Position numbers and translations under genes: made by a program. This document shows positions 11,701-23,633 of a stretch of 64,000 nucleotides of DNA, one piece after another (within the stretch, counting starts at the first letter, position 1; every line of letters starts with the position of its first letter). Source of the DNA: Linnemannia hyalina (taxonomy: Eukaryota > Mortierellomycota > Mortierellomycetes > Mortierellales > Mortierellaceae); contig JAHRHY010000012.1 of NCBI GenBank assembly GCA_019671135.1, forward strand, positions 806,001 through 870,000, given 5' to 3'. The notes below the pieces were generated by a model. It did not search any database. It saw nothing but the letters and a program-made list of their open reading frames with translations, and was not told the origin of the DNA.

Positions 11701-13206
11701 TGGAGCGGCAGCCCTCATAGCCACGACTGGGCCAACCTACAAGTCAATACGTCATTCGGGAACCTCATCAAGATGCTTTTCATTGGAGATCGAAATACGG
11801 TTCGGCTCGCAAACAAACAACAAACAACATACGGGAAACGAAGTGCTACAATGAGTGAACTCAAGGCTGCCCACCCCACCATCTATGACCAAGGACCACT
11901 TGCACGACACCTGACAGATCGAATTAACTATTACCGAACCCGACACAATGCATCCATCTCGGCCGGATCGTCGTCATCGTCCTCAGCATCTGCAGTGCCG
12001 CCGCCTTCCAACCCCCCACTATTGCCGACCCCTCCTCACATCCAAGGCGCACAGTCTTCCTTTCGGTATGCATTGAACAATTTCATCCGCACGGACGGCC
12101 ATCAGCTGCAACTTTTGGCCTATGACCTCACCAAGAGTCGGCAGGCGCCGGGTCGTAAGGAGTTTCTACGACGTATCGAGAACCAGTACCCAACCCGACA
12201 GTCGATAATTGAAGCATTCGGTCAAGACTTGGAGTCGGTGGCGGTGATTGGCATCGATCCAGGCGAAGTCGTGAGCGGTGCGTTCTGTGTGCGTCTCGAT
12301 GACAAAACTGTGGTCAACTTGTTGGTAAAGCGCGCATCACTGTATCAGCCAACACTCGCCTTCAGAGCATGGGAACAGGAATGGAGGCGACAACACCCAG
12401 CAGCCGGTCCCGCAGATAATGTCGACGCGAGCCTTTGGACGAGGAAGACGGATGACAAGAACAGGGCAACTTTTCTACCTTCGATGCATGATCTTGAGAA
12501 TGCGCTCCATTCAACAAAATACGACTCAGAGGACGCCCTCAAATCCGCGCAACGGCAGTATTTCGAGTTGGAACCGATCATTCATGGATTCTACTCATCG
12601 TCGGACTGGAAGAAGGCCGTATACCAACATAGAATGGCAAAGTTGTCAGAGATGGACATGGCGGTGGCAGGCGTGCTCCGACTTGTGAAAGAAGCATTGA
12701 AGAGTAACCCAATGGGAGGGCGTAGGGTCCTCTTCGCGTTGGGAAACGCGACTTTTCGGACAGGGTTCAACCTTACATCGGTCCACACGACGTTCTTGCG
12801 CAGACTACAGCAGAAGGTAATAATGAGAAAGGAGAGAGTAGAAAGACGATGTACGGGTGGTCGTATCTACTAGTATCGTATGTCCCTTCAATACCATGGC
12901 GATCTGGATACACAAGTATATTAATTCATTTGTCCTTTTTAAAATTGATAGAGCATGGCCCTTGGGTACAAGGTAGCGTTAGTGGATGAATATCTTACAT
13001 CTACAATGTGCCCAACCTGCGTTTCCAAGGGTGAGACGACAAGACTTGCTAAGCCCTCGATGAGAACCTGTGCGTGTGTGAAATGCAGGCGGTGGATTCA
13101 CCGAGACTTGGTGGGTGCGCACAACATTGCTATCATCGGCAAGCATTACCTTAAGCATCTCGGACGCCCCCCTTCCCTTGCAAGACCGTCGCCGCAAAGC
13201 CCATAA
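8714..13206 (+). CDS. XPG/FEN1-like nuclease fused to a Fanzor (TnpB-like) RuvC nuclease
   Basis: Five exons (8714-9184, 9279-10405, 10513-11269, 11371-12816, 12952-13206) join in frame across four GT-AG introns into 1351 residues. Residues 1-345 look like a FEN1/XPG 5' nuclease. The N-terminus is MGISVLPSWIKEA with D29 in a VDF context, D184 is in IHADGP, D261 is in PHQADCCIA, D283 and D285 are in ITKDSDLLVY, and D333 is in a helix-turn-helix-like LLLLGILTTNDYTDGVP. A linker with a seven-Lys run and an Asp-rich stretch leads to the Fanzor part. RuvC-I is VIGIDPG (D1081). The relocated glutamate typical of Fanzors is in VDEYLTS (E1280). The zinc ribbon is C1287-x2-C1290 ... C1309-x2-C1312, and RuvC-III is HRDLVGAHN (D1319). 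Fanzors are RNA-guided DNA endonucleases of transposon origin; XPG enzymes cut flaps. All key RuvC residues are present, so activity is plausible. Whether it is mobile or domesticated is unknown. Confidence 0.85.
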
Positions 13207-13219
13207 CCTCTATAGATTG

Positions 13220-13265
13220 AAACTATAGTTTTTTTATCCTAGTCTGTCAATGACTAATGACGGAC
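13220..13265 (+). other. Palindrome, T-run and hairpin just after the Fanzor stop codon
   Basis: Directly seen: a perfect 12-bp palindrome AAACTATAGTTT (13220-13231) running into seven T (13229-13235), then an 8-bp stem GTCTGTCA (13242-13249) / TGACGGAC (13258-13265) with one G-U pair and an 8-base loop. Fanzor and TnpB guide RNAs are usually encoded around the 3' end of the nuclease gene, so this is the first place to look for one. No guide or element end can be defined from sequence alone. Confidence 0.3.
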
Positions 13266-15198
13266 GAAGGGATAAGTAGTAGAGCGTTATCAGAACGCAG
13301 AATGGTGATCCAATTGCCTTTCTTGCAATCGTCAACTCTAACAAGCCCACTGCATAAACGATAGACGTACCACTACATGATGACGCAGGCTCGCAAGACG
13401 ATGGCTACGTTTCCAAACTCAGAGATAGCCTTCCACAGTTCATTTGAGACGACGAACAAGGACCAAAGCTGGAACGATGCCTCTGTCTATGTCCCTCCAA
13501 CAAACTCAGCACCAGCAGCTACCCGACCATAGAGAGGAACAGGTCGTTGTTTAAAACTCCTTATTTTAATGCACAGTACTTAATATTTCACAAACCTCAT
13601 AATAAAGAACGAGATCCCTAGGAATGAAGCGTGGTGAACAAGGTTCAAAATATGTCGATCGTCGCCATGTGCAACCGGTGACTCTGTACAATTGAGCTCA
13701 CGTGAAGACGAAGGGCGAATGGTGGCGATGGTGATGATGACTCAGCCACTGGTCTCTGGCGATCGCATGGCATTGGGATAGAACGAATAAGCAGGTGAAT
13801 ACGTGTAACATGCAGTCGTAGTGAAGTAGAAAAGGTTCGTCTCAATTTGCTCCGATATTTGCAACAAAACAAGCAGGAAAAGATCCCGGTTCCAGGATGG
13901 ATCCTCAATCGGCCATCAATCACCATGCGATGTGTAAGAAGACCTATCAACGAGAGATCTCGTACTGCACCAGGTCAACAAGAACCACTTCACTCATTCA
14001 CTTCTTCCTTCTCCTTGCTAGACCCTCCTAAGAGTTTACGCACGGTGTGTTGGTAAAGCCACAGTATTGCATGCCCCACATATTCGTTTGTTCACCTCCA
14101 CTCAGTGTTGTTCCTCTTCTTTCTTTCACTCAACTTTTTTCTCTTTTTTTATACCTACCTCTTCCTCCCATGCAATGGTCCTATTGTGTTGTTGACATAC
14201 CCCTCTTCTTGCACCACAATAACCTCTATACCCTCAAACATACTTTTTTTTACCCCTACATACCCATCCCTTATCCCTTCGTTTCATACATTTTCTGTAA
14301 GTCGGAAGACATGCCCGTGATCCACATGGTTTAGAGGCAGTTGGAATAGTGAAGGAAATCCACACTTTTTCCTGCACGCAGTGACCAATAACCACAAACA
14401 ATTCAATTACCTTTGTCCCCACCTCCCGTACGCTTCTCGTCAGCCAGCCATTCTCAACAGCTTTTTCAACCGATGGCGTTGATTCTTTGTGTTTAGTGTC
14501 TTGCCGTGTGTTTGTGCGCGTGGGTGTTTGTGTGGGGGGGCGAATTGTGGCCAGCTGTTGTTGTTTTTGGGCGGCTGACATTGATCATCGCCCCCCTTTT
14601 TTATGTTTCTCTCGCTCGCAGCACACAATGCCAGATGTCCTATTTCTTTGCTTCTTTGCCATTTTCTCTCCTCCTTCCTTCTCTCTTCCGTTACTCTTCT
14701 CGACATTCATTCCTCACGTCCTCCCCTGTCCTCCCCTCCGCTAATGTAAATGCCCATTCACCACTCCATGCACAACTTACTTTTTGAGCGTAACTATACG
14801 TTTAGATTATTTTCGCCCTGGAACGTGTGAGAGCCCGTAGTAACGAAAGAAATGCAGAACAGGAAAATGCAGAGTGACCAGTCAGGAACACAGGAAGCAG
14901 ACAAAAAGTGACGCCTACATATCATACTGCGTGGATATTCATGCTCACACGGTGTATTCTTCTTTGTCGCTTCATGTCCTCATAGGAACCCATTGACACT
15001 GACGACTCGACCTTAGGACAACTAAAGAACACATATTCAAAAGATACACCAAATCAAAAGGACGACTGCAAATCCCCTTACCCACAACAACTACGAACCA
15101 GTGCTGAGGACCATAATTGAAGCAAATCCACTCCCAGCAACCAACGCCCAACACACGCAGCGACAGGCGAAGGAATCGACAAAAACAAAAAGACTAAA
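13266..15198. other. Intergenic region, no supported gene
   Basis: No convincing gene is present. The stretch holds the 3' flank of the XPG-Fanzor gene and the promoter of the IQGAP gene. Positions 14080-14300 and 14590-14770 are strongly pyrimidine-rich and produce long but meaningless open frames. A (TG)n-like tract with GGGGGGG lies at 14505-14545. No terminal inverted repeat pairing with the region upstream of 8714 was recognised by eye. Confidence 0.45.
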
Positions 15199-18100
15199 AT
15201 GCTGTCCAACTCGAGAGAGACACGGCCGATATCGGCTTTGATCTCTGTTTCGTCCATCGCCGACCTCACGCTCTCTGGCGACACAGAGGATGTCACAGGT
15301 AACGAAATTTACATGCCTGGTGTTCTTTTATGAGGCAGGGCGGGCGGACACGATGCTTGCAATTTGCTCGTGTGAGTGTTTTTGTGTGGGTATGCAGTAT
15401 CGGAAAATATGGGAAACAATTGAAGGAACTGGAAGCAACTTGGCCTCCTTCTCTCTCCTTTTCTTTTTATCTCTCTCTCTCTCTCCTTCCGCCTCTTATG
15501 AACAGAAAGTGGAAACCAGGAACGAAAGGGAATTTAATCAGTGAAAGGGGAGGGCTCATCTGTTCGTCATAGTCTGCCCCTGTGCCCCTGTCTCCTATAT
15601 TATACGGCCATAGGACAGATGACACCTTTTTCTCTCTCGCATTTGTGTTCCTATTTGGATTAAGGAGAGGCGAGAGAGTATGTGGTCACGACGACGACAA
15701 CGGAATGGGTTTCTACTTTGCATCGGACAAGCTAGCATATGGCTGTAATGACCGACTGGACAGAATACCTAACTGCACTATTCCAAACTTTCGCGTACGG
15801 TGTACAATTAGGCATGAAAGGACGTATCCGACTAACTCGCGATGATGGAGCCAGGGGTGGTCGGTGGATGGATCAGTCCCGAAAGCAGGTGCAGGCATAC
15901 GACTATCTATGTCACATTGGTGAAGCAAAAGAGTAAGTGCTCCCTGATGTCTCTCTGCGCATATGCTAAAGCCCCTGTGTTGAGAATATGGCTTCCCTGC
16001 CCCCCCTCCAGTATTAACACGTTTGCGTTCGACTGTATGATAGATGGATCGAGGCTTGTATCTGCGAGGAGATCGACGCCATCACGACCTTGGAGGAGAG
16101 TCTTCGGAATGGTGTTGTTCTGGCCAAGCTAGCCCGGTACTTCGACCCACCCTCAGTCAGAAAGATCTTCGAGCACCCTGTCCTCCAGTACAAACACTCG
16201 GACAACATCAATTGCCTTTTCAAAGCCATGCGCAAACTAAAGCTTCCAGAGGTATGTAAAACATCTTCCAGAGCTGGATACAGGTGCTTATGTATGTATC
16301 AGCTTGAATCCTAATTCTTTTTCCATGATACTCTCTCTCTACTACGACTAGATCTTCATTTTTGAGCTCACAGATCTCTATGACAAAAAAAACATCCCCA
16401 AGGTCATCTATTGCATCCACGCGCTCAGTCATATGCTCGCAACTCGAGGTATGGCTCCCAACATCAAAAACCTGGTCGGAGAGCTCCAGTTCACCGATGC
16501 TGAGATTCACGCAACCCGTCAGGGGCTGGACGCTGCAGGTATCTCGATGCCCAGTTTCGGCAACATTGGATCCGCTCTTGCCAAGGAACTCAAAGGACCT
16601 GTCGAGAGTGGTGTTGCCAGACAGACTATTATTGAGGAGGAGGAACCTGAACCATTGGAAGAAATAATTGAACCAGAACCTGAGACTTTGCTTTCGAACC
16701 AAGAACTGCGGGACCTCTTCTGGGGCAACAACACGGATTCGATTGTGCGCTGCCAACAACTTCTCCGGGGGGCATTGGAACGCAAGAGGTTCTTGGCCCG
16801 CCGCAACCTTCATTATGACATGGAGGAGTTCTTGATCACTCTCCAGGCCCAGGGACGTGGGGAGTTGGCAAGACGACGCTATAGAGCGCGACTGGATGAA
16901 CTATACGAATTCGAACCAGAAGTCGTCAAAGTAACTTACAAACTGCTTCAGCCGCTTGTGTGTTGTCATAACTTTCTGGATGATATGACAGAAATCGGAC
17001 ATGCTCTTTCTGACACTATCTTGTTCCTATGATTATGTAGATTCAAGCCCACATGCGGGGATTCTTGCAGCGGAAAAAAATTGCAGAGAGACAACAGTTC
17101 TATAGAGACAACATGGAGAGCATCGTCAAGGTGCAAAGTGTCTTCCGAGCCAAGGCAGCAGGAGACGCCTACCGCAGCCTGAGTAAGCCCAAGTGCCTTG
17201 ACGAACTACATTGGCCTACATGCCGCTGTTACTTGTACTGTTGATTACTTACAACGGCTCTTTTTTGGGTGTCATCTCTATTAGCCACGGGAGCAAACCC
17301 GCCCATCTCGACACTCAAGACATTTTTGCACCTCTTGAACGACAGCGATTTCGACTTTGAGGAAGAACTGGAGCTTGAGAACCGGCGTCAGAGTGTTGTC
17401 CGTCGCATCCGTGAGAACACCCAATCAGATGCCCAGTTGAACGAACTCGATATCAAAATTGCGCTTCTGGTTCAGAACCACATCACCCTCGACGAGGTCC
17501 TCAAGACGACCTCGTCCCTCACCAAGAAGAAGCAGCAACGCCGTATGTCGATGCCCATCTCTGCGACCAGCAACCCCTTCACCCTCAAGTCGTTGGACCG
17601 GGAGAGTCGCGATCGGCTGGTCCTCTACCAGCAGCTGTTCTATCTGTTGCAGACCCAGCCTACCTACTTCAGTAAGCTGTTCTTCATGATGTCCAAGACG
17701 GGGCTCTTCTCGGACAGGATCAAGAAGCAGATTGAGGGTGTTGTCTTGACCCTCTTTGGATATGCCCAGAACTCGCGCGAGGAATACCTATTGCTCAAGC
17801 TGTTCAAGGTACCTTTGCCCTTTCTCTGCTGGTGACAGTGACTTCCTTTACGTGTTGCATGCAATTGCAAAATGCTAACAGGCTTGGTTCTCGTTTTATG
17901 CACCCATTTTGTAGCAATCGATCTTTGAGGAAGTGGAGCAGATCTTGAACGTGAACGACTTTATGCGAGGCAACTTCATGTTTGTCAAGATGGTCATGAT
18001 CTACGTTCGTGGGGCCAAGGAGCGTCGCTACCTCCGTGATCTCTTGGGACCACTTGTCCGACAGGTCCTCGAGGACGACTTTTTGGACTTGGAGAGTGAT

Positions 18101-20269
18101 CCTCTCATGGTAATTACCCTTTTTTTCTATGGCACTTCCTGAACTTCTGTATGCCCTCACTTTGTAACCCCCGTTCTCACCCCAACGTTACTTCTCGTAC
18201 AACATGCATGCATAGATCTACAAAGCCAGTATCAATAACGAGGAATTGCGAACCGGTCGCCCTTCAGATCGCCCATTGCACATCGACCACACCGAAGCCC
18301 TGAACGACCCCGAAACCCGTACGACGTTTATCCGTCACTTGCAGGAACTCCGTCTTCGCACAGAGATGTTCTTGGATGCCATCTTGGAGAGTTTGCCCAG
18401 GATGCCCTATGGTATCCGTTACATTGCCAAGGAGGTCGGAAACGCCCTCCGGTCAAAGTTCCCTCATGAGTCCGAGGAGAGCATCACCAAGGCTGTTGGT
18501 AACCTGATCTATTACCGATACCTCAACCCCGCCATCGTGTAAGCCTCAACCCTGTTAACGCCTCTGTACTTCCTTCGTTGAGAGTCATGTCTGTCCCGAA
18601 TTGTTAATGACTTAACTTTTTTTGTTCTTTTGTACCTCTAGTGCGCCAGAAGGTTTCGATGTTATTGAGGGAGTTGTGAGCCCCATGCAGCGAAAGAACT
18701 TGGCTGAGATCTCCAAGATGCTGAACCAGATCTCCGTCGGAAAGCTGTTTGCAGACGACAATGTCTACCTGAAGCCCCTCAACGAATATGTTGGCTACGC
18801 TGGTCTCCGTTTCGCCAAGTACTTCAAGAACGGTAAACACTGCACCCTTGGCAGATGTGTGTTATCTCCTACGCTCCATGTGCCATTGAGTGATTTTCTA
18901 ACCAACCTTTTTTTGTATCATTCATTAGTTGTGGAGGTTGCGGAGCCAGAGATGCAGTTTGAGGTGAACCAGTATATCGACCAGGTGAACACCATCCGCC
19001 CAACAGTCTACATGTCCCCCTTCGAGATCTTCACCATGCACGCCATGTTGATCGACAAGATCGACATCCTCGCACCCGAACTGGACGACCCTCTCCGCGT
19101 GATCCTCTCCGAACTCAACAACCCACCCTCGGGCTTTGAAGAACACTCGCAGGGTCATGGCGAAGTCTGTCTCACTCTCCAGAACCGATTCACGGCCAAC
19201 TTGGACGATCCCGATATGGACCTCAAGCACCTCTTTGTCGAGACCAAGCGGTACATTCTGAGCATCATCCGTATCCAGTCTGGTCGCAACTTGATGGAGA
19301 TTCTTGAACGCCGCGTGACGGTCCATGAGGAGCAGGCCTGGGAAGACCTCAAGGCGACAGAGATGAAGAGACAGCGGCAACATCATCAGCGGCGGCTTGA
19401 GAATGGGTCCGAGTCGTCGTTGAACGAGTCAAGTCAGTGGCGGTCTGCGTCGGGTCCCAATATGGTTGATATGAACGCGATGCGGTTTATCGAACTCAAA
19501 CAACGCGCCATTGACGGGATCCTGCAGTTGGAATCGACGGGCAAGGTCACCAGGAAGAACGGGTACCAGGACATGATCAACGCGATCGCGGTCGATATCC
19601 GGACAAAGCACCGTCGTCGGATCCAACGTGAGGTAGAACTGGCTCAAGTCAAGCAGACCCTGTCCAACCTTAACGAGAAGAGGCATTTCTTGGAGAGCCA
19701 GATCAAGTCCTACCACGACTATGTCGAGTCCTGCATGACAAATATCACCACCAAGAAGGGCAAGAAGCAACGCTACATCATGCCCTTCACCAAACAATAC
19801 TTCCATATTCGAAACCTCCAACGCCACGGAAAAGTCCCGCAATTCGGATCTTTCAAGTATACTGCCCAGCGGTTGTTTGAGAAGGGTGTCCTGTTGAACC
19901 TCGACGGTGTTAGTCCCAAGCAATACTCTCAAATCTCATTGACAATCTCCTGTGACGAGCCTGGGCTGTTCCAGATCGAGGCTGAGACGTCGATTATGAT
20001 GGTTCGTTTGCCTGTGTCGACAATGGAGTTGCGACTGGAGGATCTGTTACAGTGCCAGTTCAACAATATCCAGATCATGAGCCTCTTTGATGATATGGCC
20101 AAGGTGAACGTCAACCTGCTCCTCTTCCTTGTCAACAAGAAGTAAGTTCCCCTCCCTTCTCTTTGGTCTCTCTTTTCTCTATTGGTCACGGTCCTTAAAC
20201 GCGTTTGTGGTTTACTTTTTGCTAATCGTCTCATGTTTTTCTTTTTTCTACAATAGGTTCTACATCTAG
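15199..20269 (+). CDS. IQGAP/Rng2-type Ras-GAP-related scaffold
   Basis: Eleven exons close in frame to 1202 residues: 15199-15298, 15812-15932, 16044-16251, 16352-16930, 17041-17182, 17285-17808, 17915-18109, 18216-18538, 18642-18832, 18929-20141, 20257-20269. A calponin-homology domain (about 58-172; AYDYLCHIGEAKEWIEAC, IPKVIYCIHALSHML) binds actin. IQ-like motifs follow (IQAHMRGFLQRKK, VQSVFRAKAAGDAYRS). A GAP-related domain spans about 545-800 (KEVGNALRSKFP, NLIYYRYLNPAIVAPEGFD), and the RasGAP C-terminal domain ends in LLFLVNKKFYI. IQGAPs organise the cytokinetic ring and polarity and bind Cdc42/Rac-type GTPases without being true GAPs. The 96-bp intron at 18833-18928 is open in frame, so retention would add 32 residues. 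Intron 1 (513 bp) is long compared with its neighbours. Confidence 0.92.
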
Positions 20270-20494
20270 ACATTCGGAACCAGGATGCAACCACCAACAA
20301 CAATAACACAAACATAAAAACTCCTCCCTCCCTCCTTCCCTCCCTTTCTTAATAATAAAAACTACACCAAAATACGAAGCCATTGTTCATTTTGTTATAT
20401 TTCAAAAGAGAGTGAGGGATGTGGTATGCTACTTTTTATGTTGTGCCGGTTATGGTTTTTTTTTTTTTTTGTTCCATCCTTTTTTTTTTTTGTC

Positions 20495-23400
20495 TCAGTT
20501 GAATCCGTTGACTTCCATGGGCATATCATGAACAATTGGCGATAGCGACTTCCAGTTATCGAAAAGACTTTGGCTCGACTTCATCTGCTCGTGTACATAG
20601 GTCTGGTACATTCCTGCGATCAATGAATGGCTCTTGTGGTAATATGTGATCTCCATCCACAGCGTATGTTGCAGAAGCACTGCTCTTTGTCCCTGAATCT
20701 CTAGCTCTGCGCGATCCTATGAGAGTGAATGAAGGAAAAAGTGGTTGAAAAAAAAAAAAAAAAAAAAAAAGTTGAGACAATAGTTCGCATTATTACCATT
20801 ATACTTTCACACACCATGCGCCGATGGAAAACAAAAAAAAAATCTGGGATAACTTACAGAGTTGATGTTGTTGGTGACCTTCTCGATCTGAGCATCATAC
20901 AACCCTATCGACGCAGAATTAGATCCTGTCACTCCTCCTCCATTTGCATTTCCTGATGCTCCTCCTCCTCCACCAGCAGCATTGGTCGCAGAAGTCCTCA
21001 GCGTCTTGAGTTTCGCCTCGTTCGACGCAATCCGCTTCTTCAACATCTCGGCCATATTACCCTCCCGGATTCGATCCCGCCGCTGGAAGAGCTCCCGGAC
21101 AGAGATCAACAGGTCCCGGTGTCGCTTCAGACTTTCTATCATCCCCTGTTGTGCTGCACGGGCCTGGATGTCTATCAATGTCGAGGCTTGGCTAAAATGA
21201 GTTCCAATCTTGCCGTATGCTTGGCTGAGCTGTCCGCAGTTATAACAATCGTCAACGTGGCATTGCTTCTCACAGTCTGCCAATGCTCTGTGGTATATGA
21301 TGGATGAGCCAAGTTGCATGCATGAATATTAGGTCAGCTGTCATAGATCAAGCAAGATATCAACACACACACAGAAAAAAAATGAAACGAAAAGAGAAAA
21401 AACACGTACCCAACGGCGAGACTGAAACGGGTATAATCGGCCGCACTGGCCTCTGAACGCTTCTGGATCCGGTCTAGGGTTGCCACCATGGTACGGTAGT
21501 ACTCGATCGATGCCGGCAATCGTCTCTTGACCGCTTCTACCTCCAACTCCAATGTCATCGGGATCTGTTTCGACAAGGACGACGCAATCGGCAGTCTCGT
21601 CGTGAACTCGTCTTCTGTGGAAACTACAATATCTTTTCTCCAGATCGCCAATTCCTATTACATTCGACGAAACAAAAAAGAGCGTGTGAGTTAGTTTCGC
21701 ACAGACCGGCAAAGGTTACAAAGAACACCATTAGAGCCATGTTCACCACGTACCACCGGCTCTGTCAAAAATGACACTACGAGAGGATCACTCCTCAGGA
21801 CGGGGTGTCGGACCAACGCGTTCATAAATCTCGTGAGTCCACGGATTCTTCGTTCCAAGAATATCTCGTCCGCAACTATTTCATTTCAGGGGGATAAAAG
21901 GAAATGAAATGTCTCGTTAATAAAGAGTCGCATGAAAATGAACGACAGGAAGAAAATGAAAGGGCCAAACCACAGTTGTATGAACACTTTACTTCCTATC
22001 CTTTTGGGTGGCAGGTTGGGAAGGATCCTGAACGGGAATCTCTTTGCGAGGACTTCCAGCAGCCACCAAAAGTCACTGTATCTCCTGATCACCGTCGTTT
22101 GTCGATTCTATCGTTGGCAATTGCAAAAGAAGAGACATTAGTACCTCGGCTCAAATAAGCTATCCACTGCTATATCCAAAAGGCTAGTTTGATCCAGTCA
22201 AAGCAAGTACCTTGGATTCAACAATGTAGTTGACGTGTTTGAACAAGAACACGCCCTCTTTTTCGGGCGCAAAGCTGATACGGATAACATCAAGATTCAG
22301 GAACCATTGATACATCTCCTTGCGTGTCGCTTCGGGATCTGCTGACTGAGGCAGGATCTCGGTCGCTCTGATCGGAGGGGAAGCCAAATAGGATGGTGCT
22401 GGAGGATAGCCATTGCCTTTGGGGGTTGAAATGGTCGAGTTTCTCCATGGATCTGAAACAGTTGTATCCGAATGGATGGGATGGTGTCGAGGCACCACTG
22501 GCGTGGTTGGGTACAAGGTTGAATCGTTCGAACTCCCGAAATCGATCGATTCTAGCCCTGGCAGGTGTGGGATCGGCAAGTCTAAACGAGACGCAGCCCA
22601 TAGGTTGCACCAAAAAAGAAAAAGAGAGTTGGTTGGAGAAAAAAAAGTAAATAAACAACTGAGCTTTGATTGTGAGAGCACAACGAGAGAAAAAAAAATC
22701 GCCGCTCTGATATGTCATCCTTAGTTGTCGCATGCTCCATTGCTCGATGCGGTTGGTGCGCCAATTTCCTTTCTTCTTTCCTTCCTACTTTCTCTCTTTC
22801 GTTGTTCATGCTTTCCATTATTATTTTTCCTGCAAAAGATAAAACCGCTTGATCCTCTTACCTTCTCGGTGGGCAATCAGGTTCTCGACCGTGAGATCCA
22901 TGTTCTTTTGTGCCATTGCTACAAGCGCCAAGGTCACACTGCATTCTCCCTTGGAGATCCTGGATTGCGTCGGCGTCACCACGATATTAAGTATCTATCA
23001 TTCGCGAACAAGAAAAGGCATATACCCCGTCAATCTCTCTTCAAAGACTACGCAACTGTCCGATGCTTGCTTCCCGTATGTCCTAGGTACATCTCGTTTC
23101 GTCCTCTCAGTTTACCTGGTTGACGGTCCCGTGTGGCAATCCAGACACGGCGATAATTTTGTTGAGTGCCGAGACGGTAATCCTACCGCCAACGGGTTGT
23201 GCAAGATCGAACGCTGTGGTATAGATGGTTGGCAGAGGCATTCCAGCTATATTTTCACAATTGGAAAAGACGTGTGAAAAGTAGCACAGCAGAGTGGGAA
23301 ATCGTTAGTTGTGTTGCTGTATAAGTGTCAAGTAGGGACCCAAGTACGCTAAAAACCACACTGGCTACAACAACAGCATCAAACCAAACAACTCTCTCTC

Positions 23401-23633
23401 TCTCTTGAGAATGTCCGTCAATTATTCATATCACTAAAGCAAGAGATATGAAGGTAGGTAGAATTTGGCGGTGGTGGAAGGGGAAGTAAAAAAGGCGTAC
23501 AGAGAATACTGCTGAGGTCCATAGGGTCGAGTCCTCCTCGCGCGGTATTGGTGCCCCAGGGGTCATTGACTTCGAATGTCGGTGCGGAGAATGAAGCGAC
23601 CATGGCGTCGGTGGGGTCTTGGACGGTGTTCAT
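20495..23633 (-). CDS. Sorting nexin SNX8/Mvp1-like (PX-BAR)
   Basis: Nine exons join in frame to 633 residues: 23633-23501, 23246-23116, 22994-22862, 22581-22211, 22107-21993, 21875-21754, 21654-21410, 21287-20858, 20716-20495. The N-terminal region ([32 protein letters not shown] segment) matches the conserved block before the PX domain in Mvp1/SNX8. The PX domain (about 215-330) carries [17 protein letters not shown] and PNLPPKRIG, the phosphoinositide-binding features. A BAR-type helical region follows ([19 protein letters not shown]). A Gly/Ala/Asn-rich loop interrupts the BAR part ([16 protein letters not shown]). Mvp1 and SNX8 form tubules on endosomes for retrieval to the Golgi. The two genes IQGAP and SNX8 converge, with stop codons 226 bp apart. 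Confidence 0.88.

Noticed and set aside
8300..13700. Terminal inverted repeats or target-site duplication around the XPG-Fanzor gene
   Set aside because: None could be found by eye on either side. A computed search for inverted or direct repeats is needed before calling an element border.
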